Below, piece by piece: positions 44,291-55,606 of a stretch of 64,000 nucleotides of DNA. The stretch is from Myrica gale. Taxonomy: Eukaryota > Streptophyta > Magnoliopsida > Fagales > Myricaceae. The position numbers and the translations under genes are program-made. The DNA is taken from assembly GCA_963930655.1 (NCBI GenBank), contig OZ005604.1, positions 4,350,001-4,414,000 on the forward strand, written 5' to 3'. Under the pieces are notes generated by a model that saw nothing but the letters and a program-made list of their open reading frames with translations, ran no database searches and had not been told where the DNA came from. The first letter of the stretch is position 1, and each line of letters starts with the position of its first letter.

Positions 44291-47200
44291 TCAAGATGAA
44301 GCAACGGGGGAGGAGTTATCAAACGTTGTTCCAACATGCTGGATGACAAAACCATAGATCTTTCGCTTCAACCGCTCAACCTTTTCTGTGAGCTCATCCC
44401 CTTTAGAAACCACATGGTCCAACCAATCATTGACGCGCTTTAACTGGGACAAAACTACTGCAATGGAGCTACCATCAAGAGATATTGATTTACCCCCATC
44501 AGCAAACACTCTAAAGCCTGCCTCAAGTGACTCCTCGACAAACCTTAAAAACCAAGTTTGCATTTCGGATAACAACTTCGTTGCAAGCTCCACGGTCTCT
44601 TTCATTCCACGACCCCTTGTCCACACGCCGCCACAATGATTGGATTGTGCTAATGAACAGCCCTTTGGATGGTTCTTGGAAGGTGCATTTTGAGGCTGTC
44701 TTCTCAACAAACTTTTTTGCAGAGTTGATGGCTCATGATGTTGGCTGGTAAGGAGAGAGACAATCTGAAGGTCGGTAGCCAAGGCTGCTTCAACCCAAAG
44801 ATTTGAAGGTTCATGGACGCTATTATCATTAGGAGTGTCAGAACTAGCATCTGACTCGGCTACCGCAGTTGATCTCACGACATCATTTTAGATAGTGAAG
44901 AACCGATCAATGGTGGGTAAGGGATTTCCGGCTTTGGATACAGAAGAGAGTTCTGAGAACATGCTGAAAAGGGTAGAAAGTAAGAAAGTTATGCTTCCTT
45001 CCACAAATAAAGTGGAGTCAAAATGATATGTACAGTCTCAGTATTAAACCTATTATCTGTTTTGTGCCATCCTGCTTTATAAACTAAGTTTGTATGCCTC
45101 AATTTTATGCAAATGTGCGTGCACTTGAGGAGAGAAAAGGGAGGAAGAGAGGAACTAGCACCTTAAACTCCTAACAATAGACTCCGTGGCAAGGGCCTCC
45201 TTCAAAGCTTCAACTGCAGCTGCAGAAGCAAGAACTCGCCTTTGTATAGCACCCTACAATTAGTTAATGAAAAATCAAACTTGAATCAATTTTTATTCCA
45301 CATTCAAGCATTCTTTTAGTTGTTTAACTAGATATAGATCATACTTGCTCGTTTAAGTTATGGCTAATAAATTGATTATTTTCAGCTCTGGCCAACTCAA
45401 TTTAACAATCACAAGTTCCTAATCTTCTTCCGTACCTTCCCTAGTGTCGCAAGGTCATCAGAAACAGCACCCCATGATACACTGCCGTCAGTCCATTTCT
45501 TTTCATGAACAGTGATACCTAGAGCTTCCAAGTTTAATTGCTTCTCAATCAGACGAGAGTCAGAAGAACTTGATTCTTTATTCTCATCAGCTGAAGAATC
45601 ATCAGTACTGCGTCTTCGCCCATTGGCATCACTTAAACGTCTAGAAATTGCAGCCTGGAAAGCAGCAAAAGGATGTCAGGGGGAGAAAAAAGAAGCTTCG
45701 TAGAGCACTTAAATTCAAGATCTTCAGTTCACACAAACAATAGAAGAAACCCTCAAGAGGACTAAAGCACAACACAATCTCAATGAACATGTTTTAGGCA
45801 TGGAGGGTCAATTACTGATAACATTTGCAGTGTATAGAGATTGTTATCATACATATCAAGTTACGTGACTTCCCCGCTAAACGAGACTCTTTAACAGCAC
45901 ATTCGTGTAATCGCTGTGGAAATTCAGGTGCTTCACATCACAAGGGGTATGTTTTTGGGAGAAAGACGTTAGTTTTGCGGAATTATGCGTTTTTCCTCTA
46001 TCATTCAATCACATCATAGGGATCGGTGGAGATTGTTGTATTACATTATCAGATTAGATCAACAGGGAGGCTGATCAACGTGAAGCTATTGATCCGATTT
46101 CATCCTCTCTTGCTTTTCTCCCTGCATCAATTCCCTAAAGGCATAAATCAATCATGTCTGTTCCCAGTTATTCCTTTCCGTGAGAATATTCCCTCAAGGG
46201 CCCAGTGTATAATTTGGCAAAAGGGTATGCATATCTCTAGTTAGTCGAAATTGACATTCTTCAGTGGTTCCGACCATACCCAGTGTCGGTGCTGATTGGT
46301 TTCTTTTATTTTAAGATATAAGATGAATAAACCTTGAGTACATTCTCTGGATAATGAAAGCTAGATTGAAATGCTATCAGCTAAGTCCGATCTACTATCA
46401 AGGAATAAAAACAAGCGCATATTTCCAGACAAGCTAATTAATGAGTAGATTCCAGATAGAAAATCAGTTTTAGGAAAAAAAAGGAAGCTTATAAGGTTGA
46501 GAAGTACAAGTTTTGTGATAAGAGTACTCAGATCGGGAATTACCTGAGTCCTCAAAATTGATTGCAAATCCGGTTTATGTTTTGAAGCTCCCTTCTCTTT
46601 CTGCTCCACAGGAGCTGCCCCTGCCGGCGGCTCATCCCAGCTCTTCCTTATTGGCTTTGAAGCCGCAACAAGTGCTTCCGAAACCTTGGAAATCCCAGCA
46701 ACAATAGTTGACATCTTCTTTTTACTGGTGGAATCCGCAGCACCACCTGCCACCATGGGCGAAAGCTTCACACCTCCGGACAACCTCCTCCCCGGAGAAA
46801 GTGAAGCCCTGCGCGAATTAGGGGAGGCCTGCTTTCGCCCATTGGGAGACGGCTGCCGGTACCTAGACGGCACTACAATCGCGGGCTCCCTCGATGCTTT
46901 CCGATTCTCTTCTCGAGCGACAACCAAGCTCGGAACCACGCATTTTGACGGCACTGGAGAAGCTGACCTCTTTCCTTTTGCCGCCGGTGATGGGTCTCTC
47001 TCCAAGACAACCACATTCTTTTTCCCAGCCGATACGGACCTTTTAGAACTGGCAGGAGATGAAAACCTCTGAGGCCTATCTGAAACCTTTGGTTCATCAG
47101 AATTCCCCAAATTTCCAACGGGTACATTATCTCGAGGTGCAAGAGCTTGCCTTGATCGACCCTTTTCGGCTTTGGGCTCAACCTTTGACGGTTCCATATT

Positions 47201-47677
47201 TTCTCTTCGAGCTTCTTCTAACTTCTTGGTCGACAAATACACAGCAATCGGGTCCACCGATTGATCCGATTCCGTCACCGGCTGAATCACGAACTCGCGT
47301 TTCGAGGCCGAAATGCGAGCGATAAGGGCCTCGGGTGTTCCGACAAAAGGGTGACGCCCGGCGATTGGGCGAATCCCACATACGCGTGGTACGGGCGAAT
47401 CGAACTCGAACCGGTCCACGTATGCGAACTGGCCCAGCTGTAATCGGTTGGTCAAAATGAGGTCATTGTCGCGGTCGGAGAGAGAGACGTAGGTGGAGTT
47501 GAGCGAATCGGAGAGCTGGACATAGAAACCATGGTCGGGCCAGAGGTCGGAGCCGGCAAGGGCCGGAACTATGCCGATGACTTGGAGAAGAGCGGAGCGG
47601 TGGTCCCCGGTCACACGGGCTGTGGAGTTCATTGATTGGAGGAGCTTCAAGAGGATACCTTGAGTCAGAGAGGCCAT
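44291..47677 (-). CDS. DUF936 family protein, one in-frame stop in the last exon
   Basis: Plant-specific DUF936 family; the biochemical role is not established. Four exons with GT-AG borders: 46544-47677 (378 codons), 45436-45654 (73), 45162-45253 (30 plus 2 bases) and 44291-44963. The start [17 protein letters not shown] is typical of the family, and the N-terminal region ([41 protein letters not shown]) is the DUF936 core. A long Ser/Pro/Lys/Arg-rich linker follows (about residues 165-375). The C-terminal part in exon 4 ([26 protein letters not shown]) is well conserved in frame. At 44888-44890 a TAA interrupts exon 4 right after IDRFFTI. Without it the product would be about 705 residues; with it about 506. 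One base change from a Tyr codon explains it, so a null allele, an early pseudogene or a sequencing error are all possible. Confidence 0.85.
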
Positions 47678-47986
47678 AGTGCGTGTGCCTGTGTGAGACT
47701 GTGGATATGAGAGGGGAGGGAGAGTCTGTGAGCGAAGCAGCTGCTGGAATGGACAAGCAGTACTGCAGTAGTAGTACTGGACAAAGGAGGACCTGTAGAT
47801 TTGTCCGTTACAAAATTGAAATTCAAAATCCCGCTAGAATCTTACGTTTGAGTTCAGGTAAGAGGGCTAGGGGCTACGTTACCGTTACGTTATAATGAGG
47901 GGACAAGGAAGCTAATCTCACCGGATATTTTCGAGCAAAATCTAAAGTTCCAGTCCCACAACACCACGTGGCAGTAGTAAATTATT
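47678..47986. other. 5' flank of the DUF936 gene
   Basis: The upstream region and leader of the minus-strand gene, up to the retroposon at 47987. No specific site claimed. Confidence 0.4.
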
Positions 47987-48834
47987 ATTTTTTTTAATCA
48001 CTAAATTATCGGATATTTGTATTTCATCACGGTGGATCAAAATACAGCGGAGGTGCTCTAACGGGAATACCAGACCATCCAAGGAGGCGGCGCCCCAACG
48101 AGCATAGCCTACTTAAAGGCGTTACAAAGTCCCCGAAGGGACGGACAGGCCACAGAGGCCAGACAAGCCACAGAGGCCAGATAAGCATAAAACACAGAAA
48201 TAAAACAAAAGCAGCCTTAAACAGTGAGGCGGGCCCTAACGGGTGAAAGCGGAAAAGAAACCAAGCCCTAAACAATTGGGCAGCCCCAAACAGGGTTATT
48301 ACAGGTCGGTCGGTGACCGGCGGCGGCAGGCGGTGGCCGAAGGAAGATGGAACAGTGAAAAATGAAGAGCATCGTCCGCTGAGTCCAAGCCGGCGAAAAG
48401 TGGAAGAGGACGGGGGCCGGAGGGTGTCGCACGCGCGCCAACAGCGATCGGCGCGTGAGATCCACGCGCACCGCGTGGAGCGCGTGGACCAACACGCGCC
48501 GACCTGGGAGTGGCGGGCCGCCGGGGTTCCCATGCGCGGCACCTTCCGAAGCTCTCCAGACGGCGCGTGGCCCCTCGGAAGGAGCGGAAGCCACCGAAAA
48601 GCGAGAAGAAAGGACCTGCAAAAAAGAACACCAAAAAAGGCCAAAACCAACCACAACCGGAGACCAAACCTACCGGGAAAAGAGAAAGGGAGAGAGAAGA
48701 CGGAGGAGGGGAGAAGAAAGGGAAAAAGGAGGAGGGGGTTGAGAGAGCCGGAGCTCCCCCCTCCTCCGTAGGGGTGCTGGGTGGTGGGGGAAACCAGAGA
48801 GGTTTTCGGGGCTTTGTAATTAAAAGTGAAATAA
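47987..48834 (-). mobile_element. LINE-derived retroposon, relative of 35865-36749
   Basis: Left end has a T tract (minus-strand poly(A)). taaattatt flanks it (47978-47986 and 48835-48843), a 9 bp duplication with a few extra near matches. The 5' part (right end) is GC-rich with GGAGCTCCGGCTC-type and purine-run sequence shared with 35865-36749. The 3' part (gttggggcgccgcctccttgg...tttgatccaccgtg) differs. The 209-codon and other long frames here have no domain and come from GC-rich composition. Confidence 0.7.
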
Positions 48835-49335
48835 TAAATTATTGGTTTATGAAAGATGATTGCGATCGGATATTAGCGCGACCATTGTAAGCTACAGAAA
48901 ATTTGACAACGAAATGAAATATCACAATTTTTTCTGAAAATTAATTTGAATTTGATAATACAACCTCCAAACTATCAATTCTTGGGACTTAGCAGTGTCC
49001 ATCATCAATATGCAGCGCTGGGATACATGTTGTGTTTGAGTGTTAAAATTTAGAGTCGAAATTTGTGAAAAAATAAATAGAGATAATTTGAATGAATTTT
49101 TTATATTTTTAAAGTGAAAAAGTAATACTTTGATGGGAGAAAGATTATATTGTAATTATTTTATTATATTAAAATTTTAGAAGACTAAAATTTTAATAAA
49201 CAAACACAATCAAAGTATCCTACATTATAGGAGCCAAAATGTAGAATGTGCAAGAATTAAATATCAATCTTTTAGCTTAAAAAAACATTTGTACTAAATT
49301 TGGGGGCTAGTGGACCCCGCAGCGGACCTCTCTAG
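48835..49335. repeat. MITE (49030-49209) within spacer
   Basis: 49030-49209 begins TTGTGTTTGAGTGTTAAAATTT and ends AAAATTTTAATAAACAAACACAA, imperfect inverted termini around an AT-rich core of 180 bp. A decayed relative lies at 34905-35068. The rest of the span holds nothing recognisable. Confidence 0.6.
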
Positions 49336-49692
49336 TAGGGCTATCTATCAAACCGAACCGATTTTGGACAAACCGAACCGAGATCGGTATATTCCGGTCC
49401 GGTTCCGGGTTACCCATGTGGAAAACTGGAATTGGACCGGAGTATACCTCTCCAAATCGGCCCACAAGGGAATGATTCAAACCCAAAACCGGCCCAAAAT
49501 GGCATGACACAACTCAAAACCGGCCCAAAATGGCATGGCCCAAACCGGCCCAGACCGGACCGGTGAAACAGAGGACCGGACCGGACCGGTCATTCTTTGG
49601 AACCGCTAGAATGACCGGTCTGGTCCCATCCGGTATACATACTTCACAAAATGGCCGATTTGGCGGACTGGACTGGCCAATGGACAGCCTTA
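49336..49692. mobile_element. hAT MITE, ACCGG-rich, 8 bp TSD
   Basis: The 357 bp unit starts TAGGGCTATCTATC and ends AATGGACAGCCTTA (inverted, imperfect). CTCTCTAG is duplicated exactly (49328-49335 and 49693-49700). The interior is packed with accgga/ccggt repeats like the element at 29082. No coding capacity. Confidence 0.9.
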
Positions 49693-49700
49693 CTCTCTAG

Positions 49701-51160
49701 CTTCGTTCAATGACGGGTGCCACGAGTTTTGTAAGGCTTGAACAAACAAAATTTCTACCAGCATTTTGTCTTTCTTTTAAAAAGTCTAATTAATTTTAGG
49801 TCTAATGAGAGCAAGTTCATGACATGACCAAGTTTTCATTCATACTCTTAAGGTGTTGGTCTAGTGATACGAAGCTTTTTTTCTTGCGGATAGGGATAGT
49901 GGAGTTTGCAGGATAGAATCAAAGTTTCGTCTGTCGGATAGAGAGGTTCCATGCTTCTATCCTTGATACCTATTTGAAAGAGAGGAGTTTGCTGAATTTG
50001 CCGCTGCTACGGTTGCGACCCAAAAGAAGGTACAGCAAACCCTTGTAGCAGATCCAAATTTGAAGAACCCCTCAAATCACCCCAACATTGAGAGCTGGAC
50101 TGAAAGAATGTGATTGATTCAAAGATTGAATCACTGAATGCGTTTGACTCCCCAGTCCGTTCATTGGCCGTATGCACCCATCTTTCCATCCTGTTTTTTT
50201 TTTCTTTACTTAAAAATTTCCCAAAAGGATTTATCTTTTTGCTTCAACACGACTCACCCATTGATTCAAGATAGGACCCACCGCTAGCTAGCTCATGCCC
50301 TTGGCGTTATGGCGCGTTTCTCCTTGTCACCGCCCTGGCGCTCTTGGAATCTCATCAGCAACAACTCTGATGAGACAAACCTAGTCTCATGTGAAAAAAT
50401 GAAAGAAAATATCTCACACTGAAAAAAGATATGAGTTTTCACGATCCAAGGGTTCCGTTTTTCCTCATAATGGAACTGGAAGTTTTCCGCAAAGCGGGTC
50501 CAGTAATTTGGGTTATGAGGAAAACGGGTCATGTGGCAAACAGGTCAAACCGCGAGTCAAAACTCATTAATTGACGTGACCTTATTCACAACCCTTGGAT
50601 TGTGAAAACTTAATCACAACCGTCCATCAGCAGCTATCAGTATAGGGTATGTTTGTTTACTGAAATTTTGGAGAATATTCTCAAAATTTAAGGAATCTTT
50701 TAATGTTAAAGTTTATTGGGGTTTGTAAAAAGTTTAAAGCGTATGTATAAAAGTTGAAAATTTTGAAATATATTTATTTTGTTGGACTTTTTGAACCAAC
50801 CTGGTCACCATAACCGAACCAGGAGAGAACCTATTATACAAATAAGTCTAGAGCTCTATAGATTGACCGACGGACGTAGTTTCCCAAACTTTGCTAGCTC
50901 GCTTTTTGAGCTCTGTTTCGTAGTTGTTTTCAGTAAGGTTTGCTAAGAAAGAAAAAAAGGTTCATATGAAAAGGGAAAATTTTCTAGAGGGAAACCAAAA
51001 GATTCTACAAATTGCGTTCTACTTTATGATACAATATAGCAGTATAGTAAGCTATTTGGATACACAACTCGATGCCCTTGCCTCAACAGCCGCATCATAT
51101 AAAGCGATAGGTCTTCCGGGTTGCCCAAAGCTTATCAGCTTTAGCAGAAACAAGATCTTC
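49701..51160. other. Spacer downstream of the GH17 gene
   Basis: No gene seen. 50648-50800 resembles the left part of the MITE at 327-508 (tgtttgttta.tgaaattttgg.gaatattc). The GH17 3' untranslated region should lie at the right edge. Confidence 0.45.
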
Positions 51161-53138
51161 TTAGTAATGTATCTGAAAGTCTCCTATGGTCAGATATAGA
51201 AGAGACATAACCATTATATATCCTCCGATGACTTTTATTAATGAATCTGAAAGTCCTCGTTGCAGCTGCATTGAAGAGCCGTAAGCAGTCATCACCGGAA
51301 ACTGGCAGTTCTCATCAGATGGATCCTCATTAGTCTCCACAGCCAACCCGAAAAATTCGCAGTCCCAACTCTGCTGGTTATTGACTTGATAGTACATGTT
51401 AAAAGCATAAGAGGCATTCCCTTTGACGCTTAGATTATTACAAGAAGATCCATAACCCAAAGCAGTGCAATCTGACAGGCTGCAGGCATAGTCAATATTT
51501 TTTGCCAGGTCCACCAAATCGCTGGCATGTGGGTTCAGGACACACCACTTTTTGGGCAAATATTTTACATCTTCGACTGGAACTAAACCCTTGTTCTCTT
51601 GCAAACCCGACAAATCCAGTTCATATTTTGGCTTCCCATCAAACTCAAATAGCCCCCAGTGCCTTTCGAAGCTTCCAGGTTCAACGCTTTTAGCATTCTC
51701 ATCGATGAGGCTGAACAGATAGATGTCAATTGTACCTTTCCTTCGCGGGGTTCCATTTGCACTCAAAGCATGTCCTATCAATCCCTGGTTGAATCTCTTT
51801 GCGTTTTGAATATTTGCATTCTTGTCGCCGTCAGTTGGCCACCCAACTTCTCCAACTATGATTTGCATACCGGAGTAACCAGCTTTTGTCAAAGCCCAAT
51901 CTAGAGTGTCCAGATTTGCATCAAACACATTGGTATAGAGTAAATCGTTATCTCTAACCGGCTTGTTTGATCCATCAAAGAACGCATAGTCCACTGGAAA
52001 ATAACCGCCGCCATAATAGAGACTGAGGAAGGGATAGGTGTTGACAGTGAAAGGCGCATCATTTGAATATAGGAATTGGATTATTTCAATTGTGATGTCA
52101 CGGAGTTCAGGCCGGAAGTCACCAGCAGATGGAACGGGGTTTGAATCCGGGGAGAAGTAGACGTCTGCGTTGAAGGGGACTGTGGCTTTGACCCTGGCTC
52201 CTAGCCCAGCATGGTCGAGTGCTTTCTGGATATTTCTGAGGGCTGGTAATGTGCATTGTAGATAGCTGCCATTGTAGGCTTTAAGGAAGGGTTCATTGCC
52301 TACGGCAACATACCTGCGAAACCGACTGTTATCATTATCCCACAAAGTTGAATATCCAGGTTATGAATGTCACTTTCAAAGTCTGTGTGTGTTGGTGTCA
52401 CATGGTTAGCCCCAGATATGAGAGGAAGAGGGCTAGAAAAAGGAATATCGAAACAGAGAAACAGAACTATTGCCTATTGGTAAACCCAAATTTGGGAAAA
52501 CCGCACCACAGCAATGCATCGAGGATAACCAGAACAACAGGAAGACCATTTCAGAATCGGAAAGCCATGCGAGGAGGAATGGCAACCATCTAAAGCAGAA
52601 ATAAGTAGCATCAAATGGACGACGAAATAGACACGGAGAATTATCAACCCGAAGCAATCCTTTCTCCATAAAAGGATACGGCCGGACACGGGAGAAGACG
52701 GAACTTATGGAGGTGTAAAATTGTAGAACAATTGAGGAACAAAAAGCCATGGATAGGAAAAAAAGCATTAAATAGGATAGATTGAGGTCAATAAAGCGCG
52801 TGACTCAACTTGATATTGATTCCACCAGTGTAGGAATAACTAGTCACATTGGCATCCACCCAAGAAGCAGCAGCACCAGGATCCTCACTCATCTTCTGCA
52901 ACATTTTATTAGGTATTGCCAGCATGACCTCAATATCAGTCCCTATCAGAGCCCCCAGAATCCTCTCATCGGCCTCGAACAGCTTCAACTTATCAAACCC
53001 ATTATCCCTCAGCATTTTTACCACCTTGTCCGGCGGTAGTTGGTTTCTTGCCTGGGTTCCCCAGTTCACTCCAACGGTACCCAAGCCATGGTAGACCATA
53101 TTGGTCATGAAAACAAGGAAAAGCAGTGCTTGTGCCAT
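51161..53138 (-). CDS. Glucan endo-1,3-beta-glucosidase, GH17 plus X8 (CBM43), GPI-anchor type
   Basis: Two exons, 52810-53138 and 51161-52313, joined by a 496 bp GT-AG intron inside the codon for Lys110; 493 residues with no defects. The enzyme class cleaves callose (beta-1,3-glucan) at the cell surface or plasmodesmata. Residues 1-20 are a signal peptide ([20 protein letters not shown]). The GH17 barrel begins VGVNWGTQA; the acid/base Glu117 lies in VGNEPF and the nucleophile Glu265 in GEVGWPT. The X8 carbohydrate-binding domain spans about 366-452 with the six expected Cys (367, 387, 392, 401, 428, 446). The C terminus has a hydrophobic run (about 471-486) fitting a GPI signal, although a few polar residues follow it. 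It resembles the 'glucosidase 8' subgroup related to ZERZAUST. Both catalytic Glu are present. Confidence 0.93.
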
Positions 53139-53499
53139 TTTGCGTTTTCGCTGAATCTTTTAATGCGGTCTCTCTGAATCTGAATCTTTCTTGAACCAAG
53201 AAAAAAGAATCACTTTTCAAATAGCAGAATTTTGATTGGGACTTGAGAGCTGAAAGGAAGCAAAAGAGCGAAGCGAGGAAGAGGATCAATTTTCAGGTTC
53301 TTCGTAGAAGAATTTGTAATGTGTAGAAAAGTGACAGGGCTCTCTCTAGAAAGTTCGATTTGGCTTTTTGGGGAACCTTCATGGGGAAGGTGAAGATCTA
53401 CATCTACTGGTTGGTTTTTGGTATAAAAGTACAGAGAAAAGCAGGGAAATCAATGGAAGATTCTTTCCTTAATTCAGTTATTCAGTTACGGTGGCAGCC

Positions 53500-53560
53500 C
53501 ATGCTACCATGCATGTCCTCTCTTTTTTTTTTTTTTTCTCTAAGCATGCTACCATAGATG
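53500..53560 (-). mobile_element. Poly(A) micro-insertion upstream of GH17
   Basis: catgctaccatgcatg (53500-53515) recurs as catgctaccatagatg (53545-53560). The 29 bp between are tcctctc, fifteen T, then ctctaag. On the minus strand: CTTAGAG then A tract. It lies about 360 bp upstream of the GH17 start codon. Confidence 0.6.
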
Positions 53561-53716
53561 CATTTCCAATTGCTTGCCAATTGGAATAATACAATTTCGT
53601 GCACTCCAACAAAAAGGGAGATAATGCCATCTCCTAGATTTTCTATAATACCAGGCGCTGATCTTTATGTACTGGATAAGTTTAAAGTTTCAGCACAGGA
53701 GCCCATCTCTGAGGTG

Positions 53717-53797
53717 TATAGGAGCGTAGACTTTTTTTTTTTTTTTGGCAACGCAGGCAAGCCTGCAAGGGGAATGGGGGTATAGGAGCGTAGACTT
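53717..53797 (-). mobile_element. 47 bp truncated retroposon with 17 bp TSD
   Basis: tataggagcgtagactt (53717-53733) is repeated exactly at 53781-53797. The 47 bp between are a T tract followed by ggcaacgcaggcaagcctgc and aaggggaatggggg. On the minus strand this is a very short 3' fragment of a retroposon RNA with its poly(A) tail. Clear evidence of target-primed retroposition. Confidence 0.85.
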
Positions 53798-54407
53798 ATA
53801 AAGTATATTACGGTACACAACTTTAGGCTCAACTTGGCAGTCTTTTCTTGTGATAACTTTGCCACTTTCACATGTTGACCGAATAAACATTGACGTGTTG
53901 AAATTGAAGGGTACTACAGGCCAGTTCCTATTGGACATCCAAATAAGGGAAGATAGAAAGATACATATAACTCTCGTCCTTTGAATACACTCACCGGGTA
54001 TTTCAAGTGGCAATGGAGTCTTGAAAGTGTGGGTTAGACATACACTCATGAATTTAAACCATCATTTGCGTAAAAAAACTCTTAACTTAAATGGGTGTTG
54101 ATCAGTGAAACGGTCAAGTCTCTCTGAATTTACAATAACGTTAAACTAAATTTGTGCAAAAATTAAGTCAGATTCATCAAATTTAAATAAATGAGTACTC
54201 ACAAAAAAAAATACCATATTTATAGCATCAAGTGTGAAACTTTATCTTAGACAATGGAAAAAGGGTACTCATCATTTAATCGATGAAAGTAAATATTACC
54301 TTAGAGTTGCAATATTTAGGCTCAATCTTTAAAGGAGGGAAGCCTTAATAAATTATTTATAAAAGACGAGGAGTACCGCATCATGTACATGTAGTCACAT
54401 AAGAGTG
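53798..54407. other. Spacer, no gene seen
   Basis: AT-rich with no reading frame or repeat that I can support. Confidence 0.4.
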
Positions 54408-55606
54408 CATGGGCAGATCTAGGGGGTGCGGGCAGGGGCGGCCGCCCCCACTTACTCCAAAAATCCTTTGCAAATTTTTTTTTTTGGTTATTAAGAAGTA
54501 GACCCGCCCCCACTGGCCCAGCTGCCCCGACCTGCTTCCAAGGCCAGTGGGGGCGGGACTGGGCCAGCGGGAGCACACCCACTGGCCCAGTCCGTGTGGT
54601 CTAATTGCTTAATTTATTTTAAATCAGAAGGTGAAATTACTCCATTTTACCCTTTGATTTTTTTAAAAAAAGTACTCTCGCCTCTCTCTCTCACTTTGCG
54701 ACCTCTCTGTTTCTCCCTCATCCCTCACGCCTCAGCAGTCCCTCTCACTGGTCCATTATCACTTTAACTGCACTAATATGTAAATTATGTAGGTCCTCAC
54801 TAATTTATCATTTGCCAATTAGAAAGAAAAGCACAAGAATATTGTTTTTGATTAATCTAATTTATTACTGAGGTTATTTTTTAACGAGAAATAGTTGAGT
54901 GCACCAATACTTTTTGACAGAAGAAGATTCTTTATCTTCATATAGGCATCAAACGCCATAATTATTGATGGGTGTTAAGAATTGTCTTCCTCATATGCTG
55001 ATGGACATTTTGTTTTGTTTTGTTCTTTTTAGATAATGGATAGATTTTTGATAAAAAAAAAAGTCACAAAGCATTGAGTCGTCTAATACTCCTAATGTGA
55101 CTACTACTTCTAATGAGGATTCTAGTTCAAAAAGATCTCGGCCTTTGTTGAGTTCGGATGATATTATTTCTGACCTAGAGTTGCGTAAATCTATTGACTT
55201 GTGCAGCACAGACCACACTTGCTATCATTAAAGACATTGGAGATGAATTTTTTTGTCTTATGTTTGATGAGTCTCGAGATAGTTCAATAAAGCAGCAAAT
55301 GACAGTGGTTTTGAGATATGTGAACAAAAGTGGATAGGTGATTGAACGGTTTCTTGGTGTGGAACATGTTACTGACACATGCTACCAGTATTTAAAAACT
55401 GCTATAAATAAATTGTTTGCAAGACACGGGTTATAAATTGTTTCTTGGTATGGATAAGTGTATTTCATTATTTTTAATATTTTTAGTTCTTAATTTGCGA
55501 TATTGTAATTTTAAGACATTTTTTACGTTACGTGGGAAATTTTGTTTTTTGTTATTTTCTCTTAGAAATTCGACCCCCCTCATTTTATATCCTAGATACG
55601 CCACTG
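54408..55606 (+). mobile_element. hAT element with TTF/DUF4371-type transposase remnant
   Basis: The 1,199 bp unit starts CATGGGCAGATCTAGG and ends CCTAGATACGCCACTG, imperfect inverted termini related to the CAGTGGCG type. TAAGAGTG is duplicated exactly (54400-54407 and 55607-55614). A remnant of the coding region is at 55218-55436. Most of the transposase is deleted, so it is non-autonomous. The small hAT element in FATB copy B (16705) has similar termini. Confidence 0.9.
55218..55436 (+). pseudogene. hAT (TTF zinc-finger, DUF4371) transposase fragment
   Basis: The frame reads AIIKDIGDEFFCLMFDESRD, then QMTVVLRYVNKSG, a TAG (55335-55337), then VIERFLGVEHVTDT. This is the FDESRD...RYV segment conserved at the start of the RNase H-like fold in plant and animal TTF-type (ZMYM-like) hAT transposases. 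The zinc finger before it and the dimerisation domain after it are missing. Confidence 0.8.

Noticed and set aside
48027..48890. 209-codon minus-strand frame and 152-codon plus-strand frame
   Set aside because: Same reason; they lie within the retroposon 47987-48834 and overlap one another on both strands.
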